The notes: generated by a model not told the origin, from the letters alone. Positions 18,006 to 26,607 are shown, counted from the stretch's first letter. The stretch is DNA of 64,000 bases from Oceanospirillum sp047518265 (GCA_047518265.1 JAKZRG010000039.1:1-64000); one strand, 5' to 3'. A program made the numbers and translations.

Positions 18006-18941
18006 CTATGATTCAATTTTAACACCGATATCTCTTAGAGCTTTTCGGCATTGAGCAGAACGTCCTTCTTTTAACAATGCCTCGTATAAACATTGCCCTC
18101 CAGGCCCAAGCAAATCTGGGTTCGGTACCACCAAGCTCACCTCCCCCGTTCGTCCTGAAGAATAAGTCACTTCAATCTCCACAAACTCACCGCTAGCAAG
18201 TTCTTGCAAAACCTCATGCCGAGGTAACCAACAAAATCCCATGCCTCGCTTAAGAATTTGTTTCGCCCGCTCAAAGCTATCCACTGTCCAACGCTGTTCA
18301 GCCTTCAACCATCCTTGATTATTATCGGGTTTCGCTGCGGTATCTTTAATCACAATCTGCAGCTGGCTTACCAAATCTTCCTGAGTCACCTCCTGCAATG
18401 AACCAACGAGTTCATGTTGATGGTGAACCACTAAAAGAAACTCTATTTGACACAAAGACTCTCCAGTAAAGCCCTTAGGAATATGTCCCGTAATCGCCAG
18501 ATCAACGCTTTTATTAAGAATGTGTTCCATACTTCCCGTTAACACAGAATCAATAATACGAATGCGAGTACCTCGACTTTCCGGGTAAAATTGCTCCAAC
18601 GCTCGAAATAACAGATCCCTTGGATAAATAGCCTCAACAGATATGGTCAACTGAGGCTCCCATCCCATATCGATATTTTCTGCCAGCTTCTCCAATTCAG
18701 CAGCACTGTCAGTCAAAAAACGAGAGCGCCGTAACAGCGCCTCCCCTGCCTCTGTTAAATAAGCCTTACGCCCCTTAACCTCCAGCACCTGAACTCCAAG
18801 CTGACTTTCCAACTTTTTCACTGCATGGTTTAAAGAGGATTGACTGCGAAATAACACTTCAGCGGCTTGAGCATAACCACCATGATCAACCACAGCTTGT
18901 AAAATCCGCCACTGCTCCAATGTTGTCTTATGGCCTGCCAT
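18006..18941 (-). CDS. LysR-family transcriptional regulator
   Basis: This 311-residue LysR-type regulator has an N-terminal winged helix-turn-helix (about residues 5-65, with AAEVLFRSQSSLNHAVKKLE) and a periplasmic-binding-like effector domain. It is transcribed away from the azoreductase gene with a 115-base gap, the usual arrangement for a LysR protein controlling its divergent neighbour. A TTG three codons upstream could serve as an alternative start, but the ATG is closer to the family start. The inducer cannot be read from sequence. A link to quinone or electrophile stress is only inferred from the neighbour. Confidence 0.85.
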   Translation of the reverse strand: MAGHKTTLEQWRILQAVVDHGGYAQAAEVLFRSQSSLNHAVKKLESQLGVQVLEVKGRKAYLTEAGEALLRRSRFLTDSAAELEKLAENIDMGWEPQLTISVEAIYPRDLLFRALEQFYPESRGTRIRIIDSVLTGSMEHILNKSVDLAITGHIPKGFTGESLCQIEFLLVVHHQHELVGSLQEVTQEDLVSQLQIVIKDTAAKPDNNQGWLKAEQRWTVDSFERAKQILKRGMGFCWLPRHEVLQELASGEFVEIEVTYSSGRTGEVSLVVPNPDLLGPGGQCLYEALLKEGRSAQCRKALRDIGVKIES

Positions 18942-19056
18942 AACTCTCAACCCTTCTATTTTTTAGAAAAAATAACACTATTTAATGCAATTTTCTTTCT
19001 TTTTAAGCTCTATAAACTGGCAATCAATCGAAACAGTTTAATTAAAAGGCCACATT

Positions 19057-19662
19057 ATGAGCACCTTACTTGTTATCCACTCCAGCCCTAAAAGCCAGCA
19101 GTCTGTTACTCGTGATCTGGCGGCCGATTTTGTTGCTAAATGGCAAGCCGCTAATCCGCAAGGCACTATTGTTCACCGTGATGTAGGTATTAACCCTCCC
19201 GCTCACCTGACAGAAGAAACCATTGGTGCTTTTTATACACCTGAAGATCAACGTACAGAGGCACAGCAGAGCGCTCTTTCTCTGTCTGATGAATTAATTG
19301 CTGAACTGAAAGCAGCAGATGAAGTGGTGATCGGTTCGCCTATGCACAACTTCACCATCACTTCAGGACTAAAAACCTGGATTGATCAGGTCGCTCGCGT
19401 GGGTGAGACCTTTGCTTATACCGAAAACGGTCCACAAGGTTTACTACAAGATCGTCCCGTTTATATCATCAGCGCCAGTGGTGGCGACTACCGCGAGCAC
19501 ACGCCGATTGCATTTTTAAATCACGCCAACACCTACTTAAAAGTAGCGCTTAACTTCGTAGGCTTACAGGACATTCGTCAGGTACAAGCGGCTGGCGTTG
19601 CAGGCGGTGAAGATGCAGTCAATGAAGCTCGCGCAGCTTTGGGCGATCTTTTAAGCGCTTAA
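19057..19662 (+). CDS. azoR: FMN-dependent NADH-azoreductase
   Basis: This 201-residue flavodoxin-like reductase matches the AzoR family in full length. The phosphate-binding loop HSSPKSQQS (about 8-16) and the FMN-binding segments SPMHNFTI (near 97) and SASGGDY (near 140) are present. AzoR uses NADH to reduce quinones and azo compounds by two electrons and protects against thiol and quinone stress in the cytoplasm. AAAGG lies 7 bases before the ATG. The divergent LysR gene is the obvious candidate regulator. A strong hairpin without a U tract (19713-19740) follows. Confidence 0.92.
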   Translation: MSTLLVIHSSPKSQQSVTRDLAADFVAKWQAANPQGTIVHRDVGINPPAHLTEETIGAFYTPEDQRTEAQQSALSLSDELIAELKAADEVVIGSPMHNFTITSGLKTWIDQVARVGETFAYTENGPQGLLQDRPVYIISASGGDYREHTPIAFLNHANTYLKVALNFVGLQDIRQVQAAGVAGGEDAVNEARAALGDLLSA

Positions 19663-19712
19663 TCTCTAGCTTTATTTAAAAAGATATAAAAAAGAGAGGG
19701 CAATCACCCTCC

Positions 19713-19740
19713 ACTTAGCGGCAAAAGAATGCCGCTAAGT
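19713..19740 (+). other. Hairpin downstream of azoR
   Basis: A perfect 11-base-pair stem (acttagcggca/tgccgctaagt) closes a six-base loop. No T tract follows, so it is not a classical terminator. It could protect the azoR 3' end. The TATAAT at 19752-19757 just after it probably starts the ppiC-like gene. Confidence 0.45.
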
Positions 19741-19802
19741 ATCCTGTAAGGTATAATTGCATTTATATTTTTCATACCCTATGCAAACCTCAGGAGTTCT
19801 AA

Positions 19803-20084
19803 ATGGCCACTGCTTGTGCTCGACATATTTTGGTTAAAACCCGAGAAGAAGCTGAAAAGTTAAAAAAGAAACTGGCCGTAGGGGCAGATTTTGCAAAACT
19901 TGCCAAACAGCACTCCACCTGTCCATCAGGTAGAAAAGGCGGTGATTTAGGGGAGTTTCGCCGTGGAGCCATGGTGAAACAGTTTGATAATATTGTCTTT
20001 AATAAACCTGTACTTACCGTACACGGCCCAGTAAAAACTAAGTTTGGTTTTCATTTGATTGAAACAATTTATCGCAACGATTGA
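19803..20084 (+). CDS. Parvulin-type peptidyl-prolyl isomerase (PpiC-like)
   Basis: This 93-residue protein is a single rotamase (parvulin) domain without signal peptide, like cytoplasmic PpiC. It speeds cis-trans isomerisation of peptidyl-proline bonds. Motifs include ARHILVKT at the start, GGDLGEFRRGAMVKQFD in the middle and the terminal TKFGFHLI histidine strand. AGGAG stands 7 bases before the ATG and a TATAAT lies 46 bases upstream. The gene seems to be monocistronic. Confidence 0.93.
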   Translation: MATACARHILVKTREEAEKLKKKLAVGADFAKLAKQHSTCPSGRKGGDLGEFRRGAMVKQFDNIVFNKPVLTVHGPVKTKFGFHLIETIYRND

Positions 20085-20158
20085 GTACTCTCTCCAGAAT
20101 ATTTTTTTCACCGCTCTAAAACAGGCACGCTAAATGCTTTATTTATGATTAATTTTTG

Positions 20159-20177
20159 CCCGTAATGAATTTACGGG
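20159..20177 (+). other. Hairpin between ppiC-like gene and the first tandem paralogue
   Basis: The stem cccgtaa/ttacggg has a five-base loop and is followed by a weak T-rich stretch. It may end the ppiC-like transcript or lie in the leader of the gene at 20202. The two cannot be separated by eye. Confidence 0.4.
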
Positions 20178-20201
20178 TCTATTTAATCATGGATCAAGCC
20201 T

Positions 20202-20807
20202 ATGTTATCTCAATTGCTTAACCCGGCTGGCCTGACACATCAACCTCAGACACCTTCAAGTCCTAGTGTAGATTCAGGCCAAAGCAGTCCCGTAAAAGAC
20301 TCGAAGACAACGGATAACAGCCATAATGACCAGATATCGATCAGTTATGCCAGTTATCAATCACAGCAAGAGAGCCTTTTTCCTGTAAAGGGCACAAACG
20401 AATCCGAACGCTTTCAAACAACGATAAATAGCTTAAGAGAGAAATCAGCGACTGGACAACTGGATTATGCCAGCAGTGATTCCTACGAAAATCAGATACG
20501 CCAAGGCATTACAGCTATTGGAGGTTACCGCCAGCTAGAAAACTGGCGAGAGCAAGGTTTAAAACTAACAGAACAAACCCTACTTAATGCAGGTACCGCA
20601 TTAAGCGAAGGTTTGCGCCAACTGAAAGGCGATGGTACTTACAGTAGAAAAGGGTTGGTTATGAACCGTTTTGATCTCGTAAAACAGAATCAAGAGGTAC
20701 CCGAATGGTTTGCAGAAGAAAAACAGAAGGCATTAAAAACGATGCCAGAAAGTGCCGCATCAGCAATCCGTAAAGGGCATACCTTTTATGTCGGCTCCAC
20801 TCGATAG
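20202..20807 (+). CDS. Unknown protein, first of a tandem paralogous pair
   Basis: I do not recognise this 201-residue hydrophilic protein. The N-terminal 45 residues are Ser/Pro/Asp-rich and look disordered. The rest aligns clearly with the next gene: ISISYASYQ against VSISYSGYE, then a shared core with DSYENQIRQGI, GGYRQLENW, TYSRKGLVMNR and QEVPEWFAEE. There is no signal peptide or membrane segment. The short N-terminus followed by a helical core is reminiscent of substrates or accessory proteins of surface machines, but there is no firm assignment. Only a weak ribosome-binding site is visible. Confidence 0.7.
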   Translation: MLSQLLNPAGLTHQPQTPSSPSVDSGQSSPVKDSKTTDNSHNDQISISYASYQSQQESLFPVKGTNESERFQTTINSLREKSATGQLDYASSDSYENQIRQGITAIGGYRQLENWREQGLKLTEQTLLNAGTALSEGLRQLKGDGTYSRKGLVMNRFDLVKQNQEVPEWFAEEKQKALKTMPESAASAIRKGHTFYVGSTR

Positions 20808-20866
20808 CCATCGGATTTAACGGCCTATAAAAGGCAGCAACGAAGACACTGGCATAGTTTCTGCTT

Positions 20867-20902
20867 GAGTTAATTCATAAATTCGATGTTATGGATTAAC
20901 TC
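20867..20902 (+). promoter_or_regulatory. Hairpin abutting the start codon of the second paralogue
   Basis: gagttaattcataa (20867-20880) and ttatggattaactc (20889-20902) pair over 14 bases with one wobble around an eight-base loop. The stem ends exactly at the ATG at 20903 and covers the place where a ribosome-binding site should be. No clear Shine-Dalgarno is seen. Folding would block initiation, so regulated translation is plausible. Confidence 0.45.
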
Positions 20903-21511
20903 ATGATCAAATCACTTGCTACCTCCCCTTTATTAGAAACCGGCAAAAACAAAGCCGTCGATCCGGTAGGAACGCGGTTTGAGACTCCCAAAGTTATTCC
21001 TCGCTCTCCAAGCAGTAATAACGAAACCGTATCTATTAGTTATTCAGGCTACGAAAAACTGCAAGCGGATGCCTCAGCAGAAGCTAAAACTGTAGCACCT
21101 CCTAGTACAGATCGTTTTGAAAACACCATGAACAAACTTCGAGAACACCATGCTTCAGGTGGTGTCACTCAAATTAGCGCCGACCCTTACGAGAATAGCC
21201 TAAGCATAGGCATTATGGCCCTAGGTGGTATGAAGCAATTAGAAAAATGGGAAGCTCAAGGCATGTCCGTCAGCGAGGAATCTATTCTCGCGGCAGGTGA
21301 TGCTTTTAATGCAGGCTTTAAACAGCGCCTTGATGAAAGCGGTGGCACCTATAGTAAAAAGGGCCTAGCAATTAATCGCCATGAGATAATCAAAACCAAT
21401 CAAGATGTGCCGGACTGGTTCCTGGAAGAACAGCAAAACCTACTCAGCCAGATGGGCCAATCAGCCACTCGAACAGCCTTCGAGCGCGGTGCTTTATATC
21501 ATGTAGGCTAG
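20903..21511 (+). CDS. Unknown protein, second of a tandem paralogous pair
   Basis: This 202-residue protein is a diverged copy of its upstream neighbour, collinear over about 150 residues (VSISYSGYE, DRFENTMNKLRE, DPYENSLSIGI, GGMKQLEKW, TYSKKGLAINR, QDVPDWFLEE). The first 40 residues are low-complexity and differ between copies. No known domain, signal peptide or transmembrane helix is visible. The intergenic distance is 95 bases and contains a hairpin that reaches the start codon. A strong terminator follows, so the pair may be one transcript. The best-conserved residues lie in the ENxxxxGIxAxGGxxQLExW core. Confidence 0.7.
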   Translation: MIKSLATSPLLETGKNKAVDPVGTRFETPKVIPRSPSSNNETVSISYSGYEKLQADASAEAKTVAPPSTDRFENTMNKLREHHASGGVTQISADPYENSLSIGIMALGGMKQLEKWEAQGMSVSEESILAAGDAFNAGFKQRLDESGGTYSKKGLAINRHEIIKTNQDVPDWFLEEQQNLLSQMGQSATRTAFERGALYHVG

Positions 21512-21530
21512 TCGATTCCCGAGCATCATA

Positions 21531-21563
21531 AAAAAGGGTTAGCCACAGCTAACCCTTTTTTTA
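21531..21563. terminator. Bidirectional terminator between the tandem pair and the DUF2058 gene
   Basis: aaaagggttagc/gctaaccctttt forms a twelve-base-pair stem with a four-base loop and T7 on the right, A5 on the left. It separates converging genes. Confidence 0.88.
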
Positions 21564-21603
21564 TTTACAACCAAGATTCTATACAGAATCCGGGAAGAAC
21601 TGA

Positions 21604-22149
21604 CTACCACATCAGGTCGTCTGGGATCTCGTACGCTGCATACGGATCATCTTCTTCCTCGTCACCGGTATCCGGTGCTTTTTCATTCAATACGATAGGC
21701 CAATCCGGCTCACGCTGTTGAATTTTCTCAGCCACCTTAGGCGGAATCAATTCAAAACGACTTTCTAACTCAGCAATAGCCAAACGACCTTTTGCTAGCT
21801 GATCAGAAATTTTAGCCGTGACATTGATCTTTTTAACCTTTTTATCCAGCACAAAATTATGAGCCACATCGCCCTTAATTCCATCGGTTAAACGGTTCAT
21901 TTCGATCAACTGCTTAACCTGAGCCTGAATCGCTTTTTTGTCTTCTTCAGCTTTTTTCTGCTGATTTAACTCACGATCACGTTCTGCTTTTTCTTTACGA
22001 GCCTGTTCAGCGCGCAGCTTCACTTCATCCTCAGCACCGGTTTTACGTTTAACCTTCTGCTGTTTTTTCTGATGCTTTGCAGCCTGCTTGACCTTTTTAT
22101 CATCGGTCAGGCCCATCTTTAATAACTGATCCTGTAACGACTTGCTCAT
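21604..22149 (-). CDS. DUF2058 (YaiL-like) nucleoprotein-type protein
   Basis: This 181-residue protein matches the DUF2058/YaiL family: it starts MSKSLQDQLLKMGL, has a long Lys/Arg/Glu/Gln-rich helix (about residues 15-85) and a compact C-terminal part with NFVLDKKVKKINV. YaiL-like proteins are annotated as nucleic-acid-associated, but their function is not established. The frame runs eight codons further upstream; the ATG at 22149 gives the family start. It lies 24 bases after the dbpA stop in the same direction, so the two are probably cotranscribed and may share an RNA-related role. Confidence 0.85.
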   Translation of the reverse strand: MSKSLQDQLLKMGLTDDKKVKQAAKHQKKQQKVKRKTGAEDEVKLRAEQARKEKAERDRELNQQKKAEEDKKAIQAQVKQLIEMNRLTDGIKGDVAHNFVLDKKVKKINVTAKISDQLAKGRLAIAELESRFELIPPKVAEKIQQREPDWPIVLNEKAPDTGDEEEDDPYAAYEIPDDLMW

Positions 22150-22173
22150 CTTCTCTTTCCTGCTGACAGACAA

Positions 22174-23559
22174 TTACAAACGTCTAACTTTAAACTTACG
22201 GCCTTTAATACGGCTTTCCTGTAGGTGTTGCAGCGCACTTTTAGCCACATCACGCTCTACAGCTACATAGGCAGCAAAATCATTAATATCGATTTTACCT
22301 ACTTGATGACCGCCAATACCACCATCACCGGTTAACGCACCCAAAATATCACCTGGGCGGATCTTATTTTTCTTACCACCATCAACCGCCAGAGTTACCA
22401 TTGGCGGGCGGTGCATCACACTCAAATCGCCATCGTACAGACTTTCATCTGTTTCAACGGTGATTTCTGTTTTCATATAATCCGCAATATCATCCACTTT
22501 ATACTGCTCAGATGGCGTACAAAGGCTGATAGCTAGACCGGATTGCCCCGCACGACCTGTACGACCAATACGGTGAATATGCACCTCAGTCTCACGGGTC
22601 AGATCGTAGTTGATCACTACAGGCAGATCTTTAATATCCAAACCACGAGCTGCCACATCCGTGGCTAATAATAGCTGCATACTCTTGTTGGCAAAACGTA
22701 CCAGAACCTGATCCCGCTCACGCTGATCCAGATCACCGTGCAGCGCCTTAACAAAATAGCCCTGGTCTCTTAAGGTCTGAGCCAGATCCGAACAGGTCTG
22801 CTTGGTATTACAGAAAATCACCGCAGACTCAGGGTTATGATGAGCCAAAACCTGTAACAACAGATCCGGTTTCATATTGGACTTTTCAGTCTGATAAAAT
22901 TTCTGACTGATATGTTGGTGAGTATGTACTGACTCTACTTCAACCTGTACCGGATTACGCTGGAAACGACCGCTAATTTCCTGAATTTTTTCAGGGTAAG
23001 TGGCCGAAAATAGCAGAGTCTGACGATTGGACGGCGTCAGCTCCAGAATATCCAGAATAGGATCATAAAAGCCCATATCCAGCATACGGTCCGCTTCATC
23101 CAGCACAACCGTCTCAACCTGATCCAGGCTCAAGGTACCTTTACGCAAGTGATCCTGAATACGTCCAGGCGTCCCCACTACAATATGCGTACCATGAGCC
23201 AAAGAACCGATCTGAGGACCAATAGGCATACCGCCACACAGAGTCAAAACCTTAACATTGTGCTGATAACGGGCCAGCTTACGAATATCCTTTGCTACCT
23301 GACCGGCCAACTCACGGGTCGGACACAGCACCAACGCCTGACAAGCAAAAGAACGAACATTCAACTTTTCCAGCAAACCAATACCAAAAGCAGCGGTTTT
23401 ACCACTACCGGTCTTAGCTTTAGCAATCACATCTTTACCCTTCAGAACCAAGGGTAGACTTTTCTGTTGAATAGGCGTCATCTGCTGATAACCCAAGTCT
23501 TTCAGGTTTTGCAGTTGAGAATCGGGAAGATTAAGGCTAGAAAATTGGCTATCGCTCAC
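22174..23559 (-). CDS. dbpA: DEAD-box ATP-dependent RNA helicase DbpA
   Basis: This is a DEAD-box helicase with all motifs: the Q motif, AKTGSGKTAAFG, PTRELAGQ, VLDEADRMLDMGF (DEAD), SAT, and in the second RecA domain ARGLDIK and HRIGRTGRAG. A C-terminal RNA-binding domain (about residues 385-460) marks DbpA, which remodels the 23S rRNA hairpin-92 region in 50S assembly. The frame is open for 46 codons further upstream, but that stretch is unlike the family. A GTG at 23559 gives a 461-residue protein starting VSDSQFSSLNLP, close to the usual DbpA length. The start is therefore inferred. Confidence 0.9.
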   Translation of the reverse strand: MSDSQFSSLNLPDSQLQNLKDLGYQQMTPIQQKSLPLVLKGKDVIAKAKTGSGKTAAFGIGLLEKLNVRSFACQALVLCPTRELAGQVAKDIRKLARYQHNVKVLTLCGGMPIGPQIGSLAHGTHIVVGTPGRIQDHLRKGTLSLDQVETVVLDEADRMLDMGFYDPILDILELTPSNRQTLLFSATYPEKIQEISGRFQRNPVQVEVESVHTHQHISQKFYQTEKSNMKPDLLLQVLAHHNPESAVIFCNTKQTCSDLAQTLRDQGYFVKALHGDLDQRERDQVLVRFANKSMQLLLATDVAARGLDIKDLPVVINYDLTRETEVHIHRIGRTGRAGQSGLAISLCTPSEQYKVDDIADYMKTEITVETDESLYDGDLSVMHRPPMVTLAVDGGKKNKIRPGDILGALTGDGGIGGHQVGKIDINDFAAYVAVERDVAKSALQHLQESRIKGRKFKVRRL

Positions 23560-23823
23560 GGCAATCTCGTCGGTATCAATATAAAAGAGCACCAGACACG
23601 AGTACCGGCTGGCAAAGAAGGCGCGCAGTATAACAAAGCTCCCACTGTGATAGCTAACTGATCCGCGTATTTCGCCCATTATGTTAGGTATTTCCAATCT
23701 CTAGTTTGATTTTTTACGACATTTAAACATTCATACCTTGTCTAGAATCACATTCATTAGTGCATCCTAAATAAACTTCTTAATGCCTTCTGCATTAAGA
23801 AAAGTGAATAAAAAGGAAGACCC

Positions 23824-24111
23824 ATGTCAGACCGCCCACTACTCGCCATTACAGAACAGATCGATAATGACCGCACCTGCGTCAATCACTTACTTTTCCC
23901 CGCGGGTGGAGAAAGTCGGTGGCACAGACATGAACGTGATTATGTGATCGTACCGATCCAAGATTGTGAACTACAGATTGATACCGGAGAAGGCGCTATA
24001 AAAGTCGAGCTAAAAGCGGGAGACTGCTACTACCGTGCTGCAGGCGTGGAACATAATGTGATGAACGATACCGATCAAGATATCGTGTTGATTGAAGTGG
24101 AAATAAAATAA
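23824..24111 (+). CDS. Small cupin-domain protein
   Basis: This 95-residue protein is a single cupin barrel. The first cupin motif is seen as SRWHRHERDYVIVP (metal-type His residues) and the second as AGDCYYRAAGVEHNVMN. Small cupins bind metal and act in sensing, isomerisation or hydroxylation; the substrate cannot be read here. A good AAAAGGA ribosome-binding site precedes the ATG. It stands alone with a weak hairpin terminator at 24129-24168. Confidence 0.85.
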   Translation: MSDRPLLAITEQIDNDRTCVNHLLFPAGGESRWHRHERDYVIVPIQDCELQIDTGEGAIKVELKAGDCYYRAAGVEHNVMNDTDQDIVLIEVEIK

Positions 24112-24128
24112 ATAACAAAACAAAATCT

Positions 24129-24168
24129 AAGGCCTGATATCGATAAAATAGCAAAAACAGGCCTTGTT
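24129..24168 (+). terminator. Probable terminator of the cupin gene
   Basis: aaggcctg (24129-24136) pairs with caggcctt (24158-24165) across a 21-base loop, followed by GTTTA. The loop is long and the T tract poor, so confidence is moderate. Confidence 0.4.
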
Positions 24169-24298
24169 TATCTGTCCCGTCCTAAAAAACTCTCATTGAA
24201 CAAATTCATGCCAAAAAACGACAAAATATGTCGATAAAATATAAAGAAAAACCTTACATCTCTGCTCTGCCCCTCTAAAAAACAACTCCCTCCTCGAC

Positions 24299-24326
24299 TA
24301 AAGTTTACGCTACCATTTATCGATAA
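24299..24326 (+). promoter_or_regulatory. FliA (sigma-28) promoter of the chemoreceptor gene
   Basis: A perfect TAAAGTTT (24299-24306) is followed after 12 bases by ATCGATAA (24319-24326), six of eight matches to GCCGATAA. The FliA consensus spacing between these octamers is 11, so it is one base long. The downstream gene is a chemoreceptor, the classic FliA-dependent late flagellar class. Confidence 0.6.
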
Positions 24327-24340
24327 TGATTCTCATTAAA
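24322..24340. promoter_or_regulatory. Fur-box-like sequence overlapping the FliA promoter
   Basis: GATAATGATTCTCATTAAA matches 15 of 19 bases of the Fur consensus GATAATGATAATCATTATC. It overlaps the -10 element of the FliA promoter, where a bound repressor would block transcription. Iron control of this receptor is inferred, and chance similarity is possible because the -10 itself supplies several matching bases. Confidence 0.4.
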
Positions 24341-24504
24341 TAAACTTGGGTAACCACAGCAGAAAAGCTTTGAGCAAATACTTGACTCTGTTACCCTCGC
24401 CAAAATTACTACTAAAGTAGCATTCAACTACTAACAACCCAGCTTTTGTTGCAAGGTCAAAGGGACAGATCTGCACTCTTGTTTACTGAACTCGGAGTAG
24501 ATAT

Positions 24505-26526
24505 ATGACGATTAATAGATGGTCTCTGGCTCAACAACTACGTCTGGGAGCTTTCTTGCTGATAGCCCTAATCATGACAGTCTTTATTGCAGTTGTAGGT
24601 TATCAATCCAATAATGTATTGATCTCCATGCAAGCCAAAGATCAAACTCGTAAAGTCGAAATGTTGGCATCACAACTAGCGACATCATACGACTCATTTA
24701 TCGATAGCACTGAATTACTTTCCTCTGTATTTGCAGAGCTTTACCCTGAATCCTTACAGTTCAACCATAATGAAACCGTGCGCATTGGACAATATGATAG
24801 TCCTCTGGTGACCCACCAGAATGAACACGTTAATCTGAACTTCACTAAGGTGGATCAATTTGCCCGTATGACAGGCGGCAATGCTACCGTCTTTATTCGT
24901 TACGGTGATGATTTTCTACGCGTCACCACATCCTTAAAAAACCAACAAGGTAAACGAGCCATAGGCACTCTACTGGGTAAAGGACATCCAGGTTATAAAC
25001 AGTTGATCAGTGGTAAAGCTTACCTAGGTGAAGCTCGCTTGTTTGGCACAGACTATATGACCAAATACAGCCCTGTAAGCGACAGCTCAGGCCGAGTCAT
25101 TGCCATTATGTATGTAGGCTTTCCTATTTCAACCATGCTGGAACAACTGCGTAATAATCTAGAAGTGGTTAAGTTTGGTGATCACGGCTACGCAGGCTTG
25201 GTTTATAACCGTGGTAAACAAGTAGGTACTTTAATAGCCCATCATCAACACCGCGGAAAAAACCTTAACGAGTTATACCCTCAGAAACCTTCTATTGCAG
25301 CGCTGTTTTCAGAGAAAAGCGGTGATTTTGAAGACACCCTACCCAATGTCGGCGAAACCTTAGTCAGCTTCCAGCAGGTAGGTGATACGCCTTGGACCGT
25401 TTACGGTTTAAGTCTGCACAGCGAACACATGGCAAAAATCACGCCTTTGTTAATGTTATTACTCGGCCTGTCTATTACCGCCACTATTCTTTTAGTCGTT
25501 GCTCTGGGATATTTCCTGAAACGCTCATTACGTCCTCTGCAGGAAATAACTCAAGTACTGGAACGTGTTGGTACAGGTAACCTAACCGACCAGCTTAATG
25601 TTAACTCGAATATGCAAACGAACAATGAAGTGGATCGATTGAAGCTATCAACGGCTCAAATGATCAATAACTTCCAGGGTTTAATTACCCAGGTCAGAAG
25701 CTCTGGAGACGAAATCGCCGCCGCCTCATCACAAATCGCACAATCCAGTGGTGATATGCGTGATATGGCAGAAACCAGCAACCAAGAAACGACCCAAGTT
25801 TCAGAATCCATCACAGAAGTAGCCGGTTCCATTCAAAATGTTGCCAGCAATGCCGTCACCGCCTCAGATGGAGCAGGCTTAACCACATCCCTATCTGTTG
25901 AAGGTTTTCAGATGGTCGATGAAGTAGCGGCTGCTATTGGGCAACTACAACAAGAATTTGAACAAGCCACTACCGCCATCGACAACCTGCAACAAGACAG
26001 CGCCGATATTGGTAATGTAGTCGAAGTGATCAACTCGGTAGCAGAACAAACAAACCTGCTGGCACTGAATGCCGCCATCGAAGCCGCACGGGCCGGTGAA
26101 CAAGGGCGCGGATTTGCAGTAGTCGCCGATGAAGTCCGAAGCCTAGCCCAGCGTGTCCAAGAATCCACAAAAGAGATTCAATCTGTGGTAGAAAAGCTGC
26201 AAACCAACGCCCAAAAAGCATCACTACAAATGGAGTCTGGCGGACATCAAGTTCAAAAAACCGTAGAGCGCGTACAAAAAGCCGGTAATACACTGGAACA
26301 GATACGCTCTTCTGCCGAACAGGTAAAAGCTAGAATGTTAGACGTGGCCAGCGCCACAGAAGAACAAAGCGCCGCAGCAGAACAGATCCGACAAAGCAGT
26401 CAGTCTCTGGAGAGTTCATCCAAACAAACCGCCATCGAAGCCGATAACAACGATCAGGCCAGCAGCCAGATGTTAAGTCAGGCACAAGCCCTACAATCTC
26501 ATGTTAATCAGTTTAAGGTTGCTTAA
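24505..26526 (+). CDS. Methyl-accepting chemotaxis protein with Cache sensor
   Basis: This 673-residue receptor has a transmembrane helix at about residues 13-35, a periplasmic Cache-type sensor (about 36-310, single fused Cache with GKAYLGEARLFGTDYMTKYSPV), a second membrane helix (about 312-335), a HAMP domain (340-395) and a long signalling coiled coil. The hairpin tip NLLALNAAIEAARAGE lies near residue 515. It relays ligand binding to CheA/CheW. The ligand is unknown; related Cache receptors bind organic acids or amino acids. There is no C-terminal CheR pentapeptide. Transcription is probably FliA-dependent. Confidence 0.93.
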   Translation: MTINRWSLAQQLRLGAFLLIALIMTVFIAVVGYQSNNVLISMQAKDQTRKVEMLASQLATSYDSFIDSTELLSSVFAELYPESLQFNHNETVRIGQYDSPLVTHQNEHVNLNFTKVDQFARMTGGNATVFIRYGDDFLRVTTSLKNQQGKRAIGTLLGKGHPGYKQLISGKAYLGEARLFGTDYMTKYSPVSDSSGRVIAIMYVGFPISTMLEQLRNNLEVVKFGDHGYAGLVYNRGKQVGTLIAHHQHRGKNLNELYPQKPSIAALFSEKSGDFEDTLPNVGETLVSFQQVGDTPWTVYGLSLHSEHMAKITPLLMLLLGLSITATILLVVALGYFLKRSLRPLQEITQVLERVGTGNLTDQLNVNSNMQTNNEVDRLKLSTAQMINNFQGLITQVRSSGDEIAAASSQIAQSSGDMRDMAETSNQETTQVSESITEVAGSIQNVASNAVTASDGAGLTTSLSVEGFQMVDEVAAAIGQLQQEFEQATTAIDNLQQDSADIGNVVEVINSVAEQTNLLALNAAIEAARAGEQGRGFAVVADEVRSLAQRVQESTKEIQSVVEKLQTNAQKASLQMESGGHQVQKTVERVQKAGNTLEQIRSSAEQVKARMLDVASATEEQSAAAEQIRQSSQSLESSSKQTAIEADNNDQASSQMLSQAQALQSHVNQFKVA

Positions 26527-26540
26527 CCGAAGCTAGTTTT

Positions 26541-26583
26541 CTAAAAACAAACCTGCGTTGAATCATCAGATTCAGCGCAGGTT
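26541..26583 (-). terminator. Terminator downstream of the lipoprotein gene
   Basis: aacctgcg/cgcaggtt with an inner tgaat/attca extension forms a stem of about 14 pairs. On the minus strand it is followed by TTTGTTTTT, so it serves the lipoprotein gene best. It may also end the chemoreceptor transcript on the other strand. Confidence 0.7.
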
Positions 26584-26607
26584 ACTTGCTCTGAAGAATG
26601 AGTACAC

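Larger units (their letters stand above)
24112..24504. other. Regulatory region between cupin gene and chemoreceptor
   Basis: This 393-base region holds no coding-quality ORF. It contains a hairpin terminator for the cupin gene, a FliA-type promoter at 24299-24326 and an overlapping Fur-like sequence at 24322-24340. The chemoreceptor then has an untranslated leader of about 170 bases. Confidence 0.6.

Noticed and set aside
25908..26293. Minus-strand frames inside the chemoreceptor signalling domain
   Set aside because: They are mirror frames of the highly conserved, alanine-rich signalling region. The same kind of frame appears at 35605-35911 in the second chemoreceptor.
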